Part shown: positions 22,115 to 29,900 of the stretch, piece by piece
Position numbering within the stretch: position 1 is the stretch's first letter
Layout of the letters: each line of letters starts with the position of its first letter
Source of the DNA: Planctomycetota bacterium
Lineage (GTDB): Bacteria; Planctomycetota; Phycisphaerae; Phycisphaerales; Phycisphaeraceae
Reading direction: 5' to 3'
DNA: 47,282 nucleotides
Assembly (NCBI GenBank): GCA_024279275.1
Contig: JAJRRS010000126.1
Span: forward strand, 1 to 47,282
The notes under the pieces: model-generated
What the model was told of the DNA's origin: nothing
Database searches by the model: none
Seen by the model: only the letters and a program-made list of their open reading frames with translations
Program-made: the position numbers and the translations under genes

Positions 22115-23449
22115 ATGTCGGGGATGGGAAAGGCGTTGGATATTGCGTATGCGGTGGGGGCGTTGGTGAGTAGCCCGGTGTGGGGGTATTCGATGCTGCG
22201 CACGGGGAAGTGGCGGACGGACTGGCGGGGGCGGTTTGGGGTTGGGGTGGGTGAGGCGATGGGGTGCAGGGGGGAGAACCGGGGAGGGCGCGCGAAGCCG
22301 CAAGCGGCGGGGACAGGGGAGCGCGAAGCCGCAAGCGGCGAGGGGGGGAAGACGCTGCTGATCCATGCGGTGAGTGTGGGGGAGGTGAGCTTGGTGCGGA
22401 ATCTGGTGGAATACTTTGAAGAATATGAACCGGGGGTGCGGGTGGTGATTTGCACGACGACCAATACGGGGTTTACCCGGGCGACGGCACTTTATGGAGA
22501 GCGGCATTGGGTGGTGCGGTTTCCGTTTGATTTTAGTGGCGCGGTTGGGCGGTTTTTGGATGCGGTTAGGCCGGACGTTGTGGCGTTGACGGAGTTGGAG
22601 GTTTGGCCGAACTTTATGGAGGCGTGTGGGAAGCGTGGCATCCGGGTGGCGGTGATTAATGGTCGGCTCAGTGAGCGGAGTTTTAAGGGGTATCGGCGGT
22701 TCCGGCCGTGGTTGCGTGGGATGTTTTCTTCGTTGTCGGCGGTTGGGGCGCAGACGGAGGATTACGCGGGGCGGTTTATTGAGATGGGTGTGCCTCGAGA
22801 GCGGGTGAATGTATTGGATACGATGAAGTGGGACGCGGCGAAGATTGTGGATCATGTAGATGGGGCGGATGAACTTGCGCAAGAGATGGGGATTGATCGG
22901 GGTCGGCCTTTGATCGTGGCGGGGTCAACGGGGGTGGGTGAAGAGAAGATGTTGATGGAGCGTTGCCCGGGGGATGTGCAGTTGATGGTGGTGCCCAGGA
23001 AGCCGGAGCGGTTTGAGGCCGTGGCGGGGTTGTCGTCGGAGATGGTGAGGCGGACTCGGCCGGGGGAAGCGGCATCCGGGGGGAGGTTGTTTTTGTTGGA
23101 TACGATGGGCGAGTTGGCGAAGGCTTATGCGTTGGCGGATGTGGTGGTAGTGGGTCGTAGTTTTAATGGTTGGGGCGGGTCAGACCCGATTGAGCCGGTG
23201 GCGTTGGGTAAGCCGACGGTGATTGGGCGGGATTATCATAATTTTGCGGAAGCGGTGGAGGCGTTGGAAGGCGGTGGCGGGTTGGTGGTTACGGATCGGC
23301 CGGGGGAGGTGGTGGCGGGATTGCTGGATGATCCGGGGCGGTGTGAGGAGCTGGCTAAGCGCGGGCGTGAGGTTATTTTGTCGCGGCAGGGGGCGACGCG
23401 GCGGCATGCGGAGGTGTTGATGGGGTTGCTTGAGTTGACTGGGGGGTGA
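22115..23449 (+). CDS. waaA: 3-deoxy-D-manno-octulosonic acid (Kdo) transferase with in-frame insertion
   Basis: Transfers Kdo to lipid A precursor at the inner membrane, implying LPS synthesis. An N-terminal membrane anchor LDIAYAVGALVSSPVWGYSM (8-27) is followed by the GT-B fold: HAVSVGEV with the expected catalytic Glu90, PFDFSGAVGRFLDAVRPDV, TELEVWPNF, INGRLSERSFKGYRRF, ADVVVVGRSFNGWGGSDPIE and EPVALGKPTVIG are close to family consensus. Between the arginine-rich turn and HAVSVGEV a spacer of about 35 residues (44-79) is low complexity and encoded by two tandem palindromic repeats. Length (444) is slightly above the usual 420. Confidence 0.94.
   Translation: MSGMGKALDIAYAVGALVSSPVWGYSMLRTGKWRTDWRGRFGVGVGEAMGCRGENRGGRAKPQAAGTGEREAASGEGGKTLLIHAVSVGEVSLVRNLVEYFEEYEPGVRVVICTTTNTGFTRATALYGERHWVVRFPFDFSGAVGRFLDAVRPDVVALTELEVWPNFMEACGKRGIRVAVINGRLSERSFKGYRRFRPWLRGMFSSLSAVGAQTEDYAGRFIEMGVPRERVNVLDTMKWDAAKIVDHVDGADELAQEMGIDRGRPLIVAGSTGVGEEKMLMERCPGDVQLMVVPRKPERFEAVAGLSSEMVRRTRPGEAASGGRLFLLDTMGELAKAYALADVVVVGRSFNGWGGSDPIEPVALGKPTVIGRDYHNFAEAVEALEGGGGLVVTDRPGEVVAGLLDDPGRCEELAKRGREVILSRQGATRRHAEVLMGLLELTGG
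22290..22340 (+). repeat. Tandem palindromic repeats inside waaA
   Basis: GCGCGAAGCCGCAAGCGGCG occurs twice, at 22290-22309 and 22321-22340, 31 bp apart. Because 31 is not a multiple of three, the two copies are read in different frames (RAKPQAA and REAASGE), yet the gene stays open. The core GCCGCAAGCGGC is self-complementary and recurs at 7999-8012, with related copies at 8181 and 9121. Confidence 0.8.
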
Positions 23450-23595
23450 GGTGAGGGTACCCGCCCCCGGATATTCTCGGATACCCGCCCCCGGATATTT
23501 TTGGATACGCGCAGATACCCGCCCCTTCGCAAAGCTCAGGGGCGGCGTTGGGTGGGTGGGGTTGGTTGTTGAGTGTTGATGACATCAGGGGACAC

Positions 23596-23637
23596 GCCAT
23601 CTGTAAGATGGCGGCTATGAAAGAGCGTTACAATGAG
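23596..23637 (+). repeat. Hairpin-plus-tail repeat, copy 1
   Basis: GCCATC-TGTAA-GATGGC hairpin followed by GGCTATGAAAGAGCGTTACA. The tail matches 39430-39455 and, less closely, 32384-32411; the loop and tail match 39531-39559 while the stem differs. It lies 73 bp upstream of proB. Confidence 0.7.
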
Positions 23638-23659
23638 GGGGGAGGGGTGGGATGACCGT

Positions 23660-23706
23660 GACCACTACCCCCAGACCCTAGACCCCGAACCCCAGACCCT
23701 ACTCTC
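23660..23706 (+). repeat. C-rich arm of the priA/mutS repeat upstream of proB
   Basis: CCCCCAGACCCTAGACCCCG followed by AACCCCAGACCCTACTC. Similar to the right arms in mutS (16553-16580) and, on the other arm, priA. It ends directly before the proB start codon. The preceding 23450-23560 has repeated TACCCGCCCCCGGATATT units and a GCCCCTTCGCAAAGCTCAGG hairpin. Confidence 0.6.
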
Positions 23707-23709
23707 CCT

Positions 23710-24852
23710 ATGCCTTCTACCAAGCTACGACAAACTGTTTTGACTGCTGCGACGAGTGTGGTGGTGAAGATCGGGACGCAGTTATTGACGACCGAGGACG
23801 GCGATCGGCCTAGCCTGGATGCGGGGTTTATCCGGCGGATCGCCAAGCAGGTGGCGTATCTTCGCAAGGCGGGTCGGCGGGTGACGCTGGTGTCCAGTGG
23901 TGCGGTGGGTGCGGGTTGTGTGTCGCTTGGGATGGATAAACGGCCAAGCGATCTGGCGACGTTGCAGGCGGTGGCGGCGATCGGGCAGCGGCAATTGATG
24001 ACGGAGTGGCACAAGGCGTTCAGCAAATACAAGCTGTCGGTCGGGCAGGTGGTGCTGACGCGGACGGACTTTGATGACCGGGTGCGGTTTTTGAATATCC
24101 GGAACTGCGTGAACAAATTGCATGAGCTGGGCAGTGTGCCGGTGCTGAATGAGAATGATGCGGTGGCGGTGGATGAGCTACGGTTTGGCGATAACGATCT
24201 GCTGGCGGCGATGACGACTAACGCGCTGCGAGCGGATGCGCTGCTGCTGTTGACGACGGTGGATGGGCTGCTGGATGAGGATGGGAAGGTGATCGACCTG
24301 ATCGATGATATGTCGTTGTACCAGGGGCTGACGCGGGCGGGGAGCAGCAAGTGGGGCAAGGGGGGGATGAGCACGAAGCTGGAGGCGGCGAAGCTGGTGA
24401 TGGATGCGGGAGAGGTGTCGGTGATCGCGTCGGGTCGAGAGAAGGATGTGATCACGCGGATATTGGCGGGGGAACGGTTGGGGACGGTGTGTTTGCCTGC
24501 GGGTCGGAAGCTGGACAGCCGACAGAGGTGGATCGCTTTGACGGCTAGGCCGTCGGGGACGATCGGGATTGATGAGGGTGCGTGCAAGGCGATCTGCGAG
24601 CGGGGCAAGAGTTTGCTGGCAAGCGGGGTGACACAAATCACCGGGCGGTTTGATCGAGGGGATGTGCTGCTGGTGCGGTCGGAGACGGGCAAGGAATTGG
24701 CACGGGGGCTGACGAATTACAGTGCCGAAGAGCTGCGGCTGATCATGGGCAAGCGGTCCAGCCAGTTTCAGAAGGTTCTGGGGAACGCGGCGTATGACGA
24801 GGTGATCCATCGGGATAATCTGGTTGTGCTGGCCGGGGCCAAGGGCGGGTAA
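23710..24852 (+). CDS. proB: Glutamate 5-kinase
   Basis: First step of proline synthesis: phosphorylates glutamate. 380 residues with an amino-acid kinase domain (about 10-265) and a C-terminal PUA domain (about 285-365). VVVKIGTQLLT, VTLVSSGAVGAGC, LNENDAVAVDELRFGDNDLLAA and GKGGMSTKLEAAKLV are the substrate- and ATP-binding segments. The PUA end has GKELARGLTNYSAEEL, which is typical. proA is not adjacent. The upstream leader holds two different repeats (23596-23706) and no SD is clear. Confidence 0.97.
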   Translation: MPSTKLRQTVLTAATSVVVKIGTQLLTTEDGDRPSLDAGFIRRIAKQVAYLRKAGRRVTLVSSGAVGAGCVSLGMDKRPSDLATLQAVAAIGQRQLMTEWHKAFSKYKLSVGQVVLTRTDFDDRVRFLNIRNCVNKLHELGSVPVLNENDAVAVDELRFGDNDLLAAMTTNALRADALLLLTTVDGLLDEDGKVIDLIDDMSLYQGLTRAGSSKWGKGGMSTKLEAAKLVMDAGEVSVIASGREKDVITRILAGERLGTVCLPAGRKLDSRQRWIALTARPSGTIGIDEGACKAICERGKSLLASGVTQITGRFDRGDVLLVRSETGKELARGLTNYSAEELRLIMGKRSSQFQKVLGNAAYDEVIHRDNLVVLAGAKGG

Positions 24853-25392
24853 GGCATAATTTAAGAAAATTCTATTCGATTAATGCAATACGCCGGAGTC
24901 ACGTTCACTAGAACATGAGCTAGGCAGTGGGGTTGGTATGCGCACAAGAGTTGACGGCAGACCCTATAAAAAGACTTGTAAGTCATTATGGCTTTTGCAA
25001 AAAAGCCTTTATAGATTGGCCCGTGGATTCGTGGGCAGGGAGGGGCGAGGGGTGTGGCTTGGGGTGGGGTTTTGGCGGGTCACTGTCTGAGGGTTGAGTG
25101 TCGTGGGGAACGCCCCAATGAAAGCCCATAGACGCGGGCATGCGTGGGCTTGGGGGAGCATCGTATTTTGATTTGTTCGGTTGATGCCTCTTGATGAGGC
25201 CAGCGGGTTAGCCTGAACATTATGGGACCGTCCTAACCGTTACAAATTGACCTTTCTAACTAAACCGCCCAGACGGAACAGCCGATTCAGCGCAGGAGTA
25301 GACCCTGTGGGGTTGGCTTGGGATTCTCTTGTGCCTGTCCTTGTGGATGGTGTCGCGGATTGAATGGGAACCGGGGTGTCGGGTGAATTCTG
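24853..25392. other. Gene-free 540 bp with several hairpins
   Basis: AT-rich at first. Palindromes seen: GACTTGTAAGTC at 24973-24984; the terminator-like hairpin listed separately; AAGCCCA/TGGGCTT at 25122-25128 and 25145-25151; and GCCTC/GAGGC near 25187-25201. No frame with coding character. It contains the start region for the TPR gene that follows. Confidence 0.45.
24990..25010 (+). terminator. Possible rho-independent terminator downstream of proB
   Basis: GGCTTTT (24990-24996), loop GCAA, AAAAGCC (25001-25007), then TTTATAG. 7-bp stem with a short T-run, 138 bp after the proB stop. The stem is A/T-rich in half, so strength is uncertain. Confidence 0.4.
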
Positions 25393-26292
25393 ATGAGTGT
25401 CATAGAAGATAATGTGAGCCTGCTGAAGCGTGTGCGTGAGATGTGCCTGACGGGGCAGGTCGCCAACGCGGAGCTTGAGTTGCACAGCGTGTACCGTCAG
25501 GCGGGGTGCGATGCGTCTATCAAGGTAACGCTGGCTGCGTTGTTGGCCAGGCGTGGCGAGCATGGCGAGGCGCGTGCGATTCTCAAGGGCGTTTTGCCTG
25601 GGACGGTTAGGCAGTGTGATCCGCAGAAGGTGAAGCTGGCGATCAGTATTCTGATTTCGCTGGGTGAGCACGACGATGCGGAGCGGCTGGGTCGGGCGTA
25701 TCACCATGCGTTTGGACACGAGGCGACGCGGTGGCTGCGGGCGATGAGTGTGCCTGGGGCTGGTCGTTTGCGTTGGTCGGCGGGTGGGCAGATTGATGAG
25801 CTGGCGCGGGGGTTGGCGAGTGAGCCTAAGGCGATCCAGGCGTTGGTGTTTGCACAGAAATATCAGAGGGATCTGCCGACGGTCAGGCTGCTGCGGCAGG
25901 CGATCAGGCGGATCGTGCCGTTGTTTGAGAATGACGCCAGGCAGATGACGATGATCTGTCGAGCGATGGCGGAGTTGTCGCTGCTAGAGGGGGATCAGGC
26001 GCAGGCGAGGCGTTGGGCGCATCGTGGGTTGGAAGAAGACCCGTATTGTGCGGCGCTGGCGCTACTGATAAATCGGCTTCGCGATAAGGGTGACACGGCT
26101 TTGCCGGCGGTGTCGGTGTTGACGTGTGTGGCTACTCATCACCCGGGTTATCCGGATGTGCAGGCGGCGTTGATCCGTCGAGAATCTAAAGAGGGTCGGG
26201 GCGAATCGGCGACATCGCGTCTTGATGCGTGGCTTGAGCGTGAGCCTTACTCGCCGCATGCCTTGGAACTGAAACAGGAGTTCGCGGCATGA
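25393..26292 (+). CDS. TPR-like repeat protein, unknown function
   Basis: 299 residues, all alpha-helical in character with repeated helix pairs: ASIKVTLAALLARRGEHGEA, KLAISILISLGEHDDAERLG, and AELSLLEGDQAQARRWAHRG followed by EEDPY. The last is a canonical TPR ending in E-x2-P. There is no signal peptide or membrane segment, so it is probably a cytoplasmic scaffold. Its stop overlaps the next start (ATGA), which indicates translational coupling with a second TPR protein. I do not recognise a named family. Confidence 0.75.
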   Translation: MSVIEDNVSLLKRVREMCLTGQVANAELELHSVYRQAGCDASIKVTLAALLARRGEHGEARAILKGVLPGTVRQCDPQKVKLAISILISLGEHDDAERLGRAYHHAFGHEATRWLRAMSVPGAGRLRWSAGGQIDELARGLASEPKAIQALVFAQKYQRDLPTVRLLRQAIRRIVPLFENDARQMTMICRAMAELSLLEGDQAQARRWAHRGLEEDPYCAALALLINRLRDKGDTALPAVSVLTCVATHHPGYPDVQAALIRRESKEGRGESATSRLDAWLEREPYSPHALELKQEFAA

Positions 26293-27575
26293 GTCGATCT
26301 ACACTCGAACAACAGCAGCAGGCGATGGATCGGCTTGATCTTGCGAAGTCGGCGTACGATGCCAAGCACTACAACCAGTCGCTTGGGCAGATCCGGCGGG
26401 CGATTGAGTTGGACCCTGATTGTGTGAACGCTCGTGTCTTGCAGGCGCGGGTGTATCTGAGGCAGAATCGGCCGAACCTGGCGATGTCGGCGTTGAATGC
26501 GCACGACAAGGTGGTGCCGGGGATGGCGGAGACGCCCGAGGTGTCGATGCTTCGTGCTGAGGCGTTGGCGGGCAGTGGGTTTGATCGTGTAGCCAAGGGG
26601 CAGTTACAGAAGTTAGCGGCGCAGTTGCCTGACGATGTTCGGCCTTACCGGATGCTGTCGGGGCTGTACCTGAAGCTGAATCAATTTAATGACGCGATCG
26701 GGTCGCTGCGTGATGTGGTGCGGCTGTCGCCTTCGGATCAGGCATCGACGCGGTTGCTGTCGGACCTGATTCAGCATCGTGATCCGCAGGCGGGGTTGGA
26801 TCTGCTGCTTGCAGGCTCGAAGGACGCGAAGGAGCCGGGCGTGCTGCTGCGTGCTGCGCGGCAGTGCTGGAAGCTGGGCCGATTGCGTGACGCGGATGAG
26901 TTGTATGAATCGATCTTAAAGATACGGCCTGACGAAATGGGCGTGTTGCTTGAGTCGGGTCGGCTGGCAGATGAGATGGGCGAGGATGTGCTGGCGGTGC
27001 GTCGGCTTGAGCGGGCGGTGTCGATATCTGGGGATCATGTCGCTGAGGCGTTGGGTGCTTTAGCGGTGGTGCATAGCCACGCGGGCCGGTTCCGGTTGGC
27101 TGCGTTGAGTTGCTGGAAGGCTGCGCGTTTGCGTGAGCATGATGGGTTTGCGTGGGCTGGTCTTGCTGTGAACGCGAAGGCGTGTGGTCGTGCTGGGCTG
27201 GCGGAGCGTGCGTTGGTTGTGTTGAATCGATGCACGGGTAGCCGACAACGGCAGAAACAATTGGCAACCTGGTGGCAGCATGTGGCGGCGTCGTTGGCGG
27301 TTGAGTCGGGGTTGGAAGCTGTGCCGACGGACCACGCGGGGCAGACGGTGTTTCAGTCGCTATTGAAGCAGGCGACGCACACGCTGGAGGGTGTCGCGGG
27401 GGATTACCGTCAGCGTGCGGATGCGCACTACCACCTGGCGGTGTGCCATCATCTTTTGGATGATCCGACCGAGGCGAACATCCACAACGATCAGGCGCTG
27501 GCGATCAACCCGCGGTATGAAGCGGCGAACCGGCTCGCGGAACAGATCGAAGATCATCTGTCGCTGGCGGGGTGA
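26289..27575 (+). CDS. TPR repeat protein, unknown function
   Basis: 428 residues with several clear TPR units: AKHYNQSLGQIRRAIELDPD (34-residue repeat ending in DPD), LYLKLNQFNDAIGSLRDVVR with LSPSD, LGRLRDADELYESILKIRPD, and a last one at the C-terminus, DPTEANIHNDQALAINPRYE. No catalytic motif, signal peptide or membrane helix. Overlaps the upstream TPR gene by 4 bases. The two probably form a complex or act in the same process, but nothing here names it. Confidence 0.8.
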   Translation: MSRSTLEQQQQAMDRLDLAKSAYDAKHYNQSLGQIRRAIELDPDCVNARVLQARVYLRQNRPNLAMSALNAHDKVVPGMAETPEVSMLRAEALAGSGFDRVAKGQLQKLAAQLPDDVRPYRMLSGLYLKLNQFNDAIGSLRDVVRLSPSDQASTRLLSDLIQHRDPQAGLDLLLAGSKDAKEPGVLLRAARQCWKLGRLRDADELYESILKIRPDEMGVLLESGRLADEMGEDVLAVRRLERAVSISGDHVAEALGALAVVHSHAGRFRLAALSCWKAARLREHDGFAWAGLAVNAKACGRAGLAERALVVLNRCTGSRQRQKQLATWWQHVAASLAVESGLEAVPTDHAGQTVFQSLLKQATHTLEGVAGDYRQRADAHYHLAVCHHLLDDPTEANIHNDQALAINPRYEAANRLAEQIEDHLSLAG

Positions 27576-27583
27576 GGGGATTT

Positions 27584-27679
27584 ATGATCTGTGAGTGCTG
27601 ATCGCTGATGTGGATGGGATGCTGCACATCAGTTATGGCTGACACGACAGAAGATCAGAACTCAGCGATCACAGATCAG
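27584..27679. repeat. Long imperfect palindrome between convergent genes
   Basis: TGATCTGTGA (27584-27593) and TCGCTGA (27601-27607), separated by 7 nt, together pair with TCAGCGATCACAGATCA at 27662-27678. The interior 27608-27661 also has a short CAGTTATGGCTGACAC hairpin. Could act as a two-way terminator although there is no T-run. Confidence 0.5.
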
Positions 27680-27682
27680 AGG

Positions 27683-28039
27683 TCACACCTGCTTTGGGTA
27701 CTTCGACGAGTCCCAGCGGAATTCTACATCCGAATCTTTGTGGAAGCCTTTGGCGGCTAAGCGTATACAGTCCCAGCACAGCGGCGCATCGGGGTTTCGG
27801 CCCGGTGATGGTTTTGCGTCGGGGTGTAGCCAGCGTTTGGTGTCTGCGGGGTGTCCGCTGAGGCAGAGGGTGCATTGGAATGTATCCTCGGCGGGTTGGG
27901 TGTTGTCCAGTGCCTGTGTGAGGCAGGCGAGACACAGCACGGAGCCTTTGTGGCCTTCGATCATGGAGAGTTCTTCGTCCCAATCGGTGCCGCAGAAGTC
28001 GCAGGAGATTATGATTCCGCCGTTTTCATTTCTTTGCAT
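27683..28039 (-). CDS. Small protein with two zinc ribbons
   Basis: 118 residues with four CxxC pairs: Cys13/16 (CDFC), Cys36/39 (CLAC), Cys56/59 (CTLC) and Cys88/91 (CWDC). The spacing suggests two zinc-binding units of about 25-35 residues. The protein is acidic and soluble, starting MQRNENGGIIISCDFCGTDW. I do not recognise a named family; such proteins often bind nucleic acid or serve as adaptors (general inference). Start ATG 28039. Confidence 0.72.
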   Translation of the reverse strand: MQRNENGGIIISCDFCGTDWDEELSMIEGHKGSVLCLACLTQALDNTQPAEDTFQCTLCLSGHPADTKRWLHPDAKPSPGRNPDAPLCWDCIRLAAKGFHKDSDVEFRWDSSKYPKQV

Positions 28040-28155
28040 GGTGTGAGTATCTTACACGCGGTTGGGGATTGATAAAGCTTGTGGGGATTCATGGGAAACC
28101 CCCGCCTTCCGGCGGGGGCTAGGGGTTGGGTTGCAACGGTGACAATAGCTTTGGG

Positions 28156-29118
28156 TTATTCGCGGTTGAAGAGTATTTCGATTTTTAGTTGTATTTCACC
28201 TTCGAGGTTATCGATCTTCTCACCTTTGGCGGTCCATTGTTCGAGTGCGGCGATTACGGGTTCATCCCAGTTTTTGGCACCGGTGGAGTGAGTGAGATCG
28301 ACACGGGTGACGATGCCTTGGTTATTGAACCAGAGGGTGGCTTTGGGGTTGCGTGGGACGGCGCTGAAGTACGCGGCTGCGGAGGGTCTGGGGACGACGG
28401 TATTGATCTTGATGCCTTGATAGGTTTCGACCTTGCCGGGGCGGACGCGCAGGGTGCCGGGCATGATGGTGACCGGGGGAGCCTCGGCCTGGTCGCGGGG
28501 GGCGGCGGTGGGTTTGGCGGATGAGTTGGGGGAACCGGGGGAGCTGGGTTCAGTTGAAGGAGATTTGGCTGGACTGTCGGGTTGGTCGGGGGAATCCGGG
28601 GTGTCGGGGAGCACGGCGTCCGCTTTGCGGGGTGTCGGGCCTTTGGGTGCGTAAGGCATGTCGCCTTGATCGGCGGGCGTCGGTAATGGGACAGGTGAGG
28701 AGGCGCTTGAGGGTAAGACCAACGATTTACTGGCGTCGGTGTCTGTGCTTGGGGGAGTGGGGGTTTTTTTAGGCTGGGCGTTGGGCGCGGGGGGAGTCGG
28801 GTCGAACTCGATCGGTGCGTTGGGGATGGGGTCTTGTTGTTTTTGTAGTGCGGGCTGTTCGACGATGGCGTGTTGTGCAAGCAGTTCGCGGTAGTCGTCG
28901 TAGGCGATCCATGCGATGTTGGTGACGGAGTCGCGTGCCTGGCCGGGTTGTAGCTCGGGGGGCGTCGGCAAGGGCTGGTCCTGTTTGGGCGGTGTAGCCG
29001 GCTCCCGCCCCACTACGCTTGCTAAGCCGATGCTCCATATCGGGACCAGGGCTGTGTGCAGGAGCAAAGCGAACAGCGCCCCCATTATCAGCGGCAGTCT
29101 TGATTCTGGTTCGGTCAT
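28156..29118 (-). CDS. TonB-like energy transducer protein
   Basis: 320 residues from ATG 29118. One N-terminal membrane helix (LPLIMGALFALLLHTALVPIW), a very Pro-rich periplasmic spacer of about 150 residues, and a C-terminal domain (about 245-320) with VYQGIKI-like strands, NPKATLWFNNQGIVTRVDL and AALEQWTAKGEKI that fits a TonB/TolA C-terminal fold. The upstream frame extension comes from a palindromic repeat and is discarded. An ExbD gene lies directly upstream on the same strand. GGGGGAACCGGGGGA (about 28529-28543) in the spacer matches a motif found in other genes here. It would couple inner-membrane energy to an outer-membrane receptor; receptor and ExbB are not in view. Confidence 0.72.
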   Translation of the reverse strand: MTEPESRLPLIMGALFALLLHTALVPIWSIGLASVVGREPATPPKQDQPLPTPPELQPGQARDSVTNIAWIAYDDYRELLAQHAIVEQPALQKQQDPIPNAPIEFDPTPPAPNAQPKKTPTPPSTDTDASKSLVLPSSASSPVPLPTPADQGDMPYAPKGPTPRKADAVLPDTPDSPDQPDSPAKSPSTEPSSPGSPNSSAKPTAAPRDQAEAPPVTIMPGTLRVRPGKVETYQGIKINTVVPRPSAAAYFSAVPRNPKATLWFNNQGIVTRVDLTHSTGAKNWDEPVIAALEQWTAKGEKIDNLEGEIQLKIEILFNRE

Positions 29119-29133
29119 TGAATCGATCTCGTG

Positions 29134-29298
29134 TAACCGCGAAGGTGCGAAGTAAGAGAAGAACAGAAGTATCCGCAGATTGCGCAGATGACGCAGATTT
29201 AGAGGAAGCCGTTCCACCGGTTGATCCCATTTCTTAATCTGTGTCATCTGCGCAATCTGCGGATAACCTCCCTATTCTTTAGCGTTCTTTGCGGTAAA
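29134..29298. repeat. Nested palindromic intergenic repeat (arms F outside, A inside), copy 2
   Basis: Outer AACCGCGAAGGTGCGAAG (about 29135) and CGTTCTTTGCGGT (29283-29295); inner ATCCGCAGATTGCGCAGATG (29171-29190) and TGTGTCATCTGCGCAATCTG (about 29240-29259). The central segment GAGGAAGCCGTT corresponds to AGAAGCCGTT in the copy at 19804-19983. It separates the ExbD and TonB genes. Confidence 0.85.
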
Positions 29299-29304
29299 AA
29301 AACA

Positions 29305-29763
29305 TCACTTCGACGCGCTATCGCCGACGATATTAAAATCTTCTATCCCGGCACGGCGGACCTTTTCGATCAGACTAATCAGTAGTGGGCCACGGTCCAC
29401 GATGGCTGAGGTGTCTGCGGGGAAATCTCCGGGGGAGGCTTTGGGGGTGTCTTCCAGTGCGAGGAAGAGTTTGGGTATTTCTTCCAGTTGTGCGATTTCG
29501 GCCAGGCGTTGGTCGAGGGATTGGTCGTCGATTTGGGCGCGGTTGAGGTAGAGGTTGCCATGGGCGTCGATGGTGATCGCCACGATGGATGCGGGTTTGG
29601 CGGCCTGGCCGGTGGTGAGGGTTTGGAGCTGGACGGGGAGGATCTCGGCGTGGACCATGGTGACCAGGCTGTAGATAAAAAACGTCAGCAGCAGGAAGAT
29701 CACGTCGATCAGGGGCATGATCTCAACGCGGGGGGACAGGTCATGTCGGCGGACGGGTCGCAT
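29305..29763 (-). CDS. ExbD/TolR-type biopolymer transport protein
   Basis: 152 residues: a short cytoplasmic N-terminus, one membrane helix containing the family signature PLIDVIFLLLTFFIYSL with the proton-path Asp20, then a periplasmic domain (VAITIDAHGNLYLNRAQIDD). With an ExbB/TolQ partner it uses the proton gradient to energise TonB or TolA. The neighbouring minus-strand gene is the TonB-like protein, but no MotA/ExbB gene precedes it: upstream is a plus-strand DUF4870 gene. Confidence 0.88.
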   Translation of the reverse strand: MRPVRRHDLSPRVEIMPLIDVIFLLLTFFIYSLVTMVHAEILPVQLQTLTTGQAAKPASIVAITIDAHGNLYLNRAQIDDQSLDQRLAEIAQLEEIPKLFLALEDTPKASPGDFPADTSAIVDRGPLLISLIEKVRRAGIEDFNIVGDSASK

Positions 29764-29900
29764 GGGTGTATATTACCGCCGAACCGGCCCGGGGCGAGCG
29801 GGCTTGACGGGGAAGGTCTGTAAATGAATACTGATGCGGTATTAATCAGGTTTCAGGACTCAGGCTCACAGGTCAACACCATCACAAGGGAAAATCCAAT

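Noticed and set aside
29119-29247. 43-codon N-terminal extension of the TonB-like protein
   Set aside because: Comes from the nested palindrome; the ATG at 29118 directly precedes the membrane helix.
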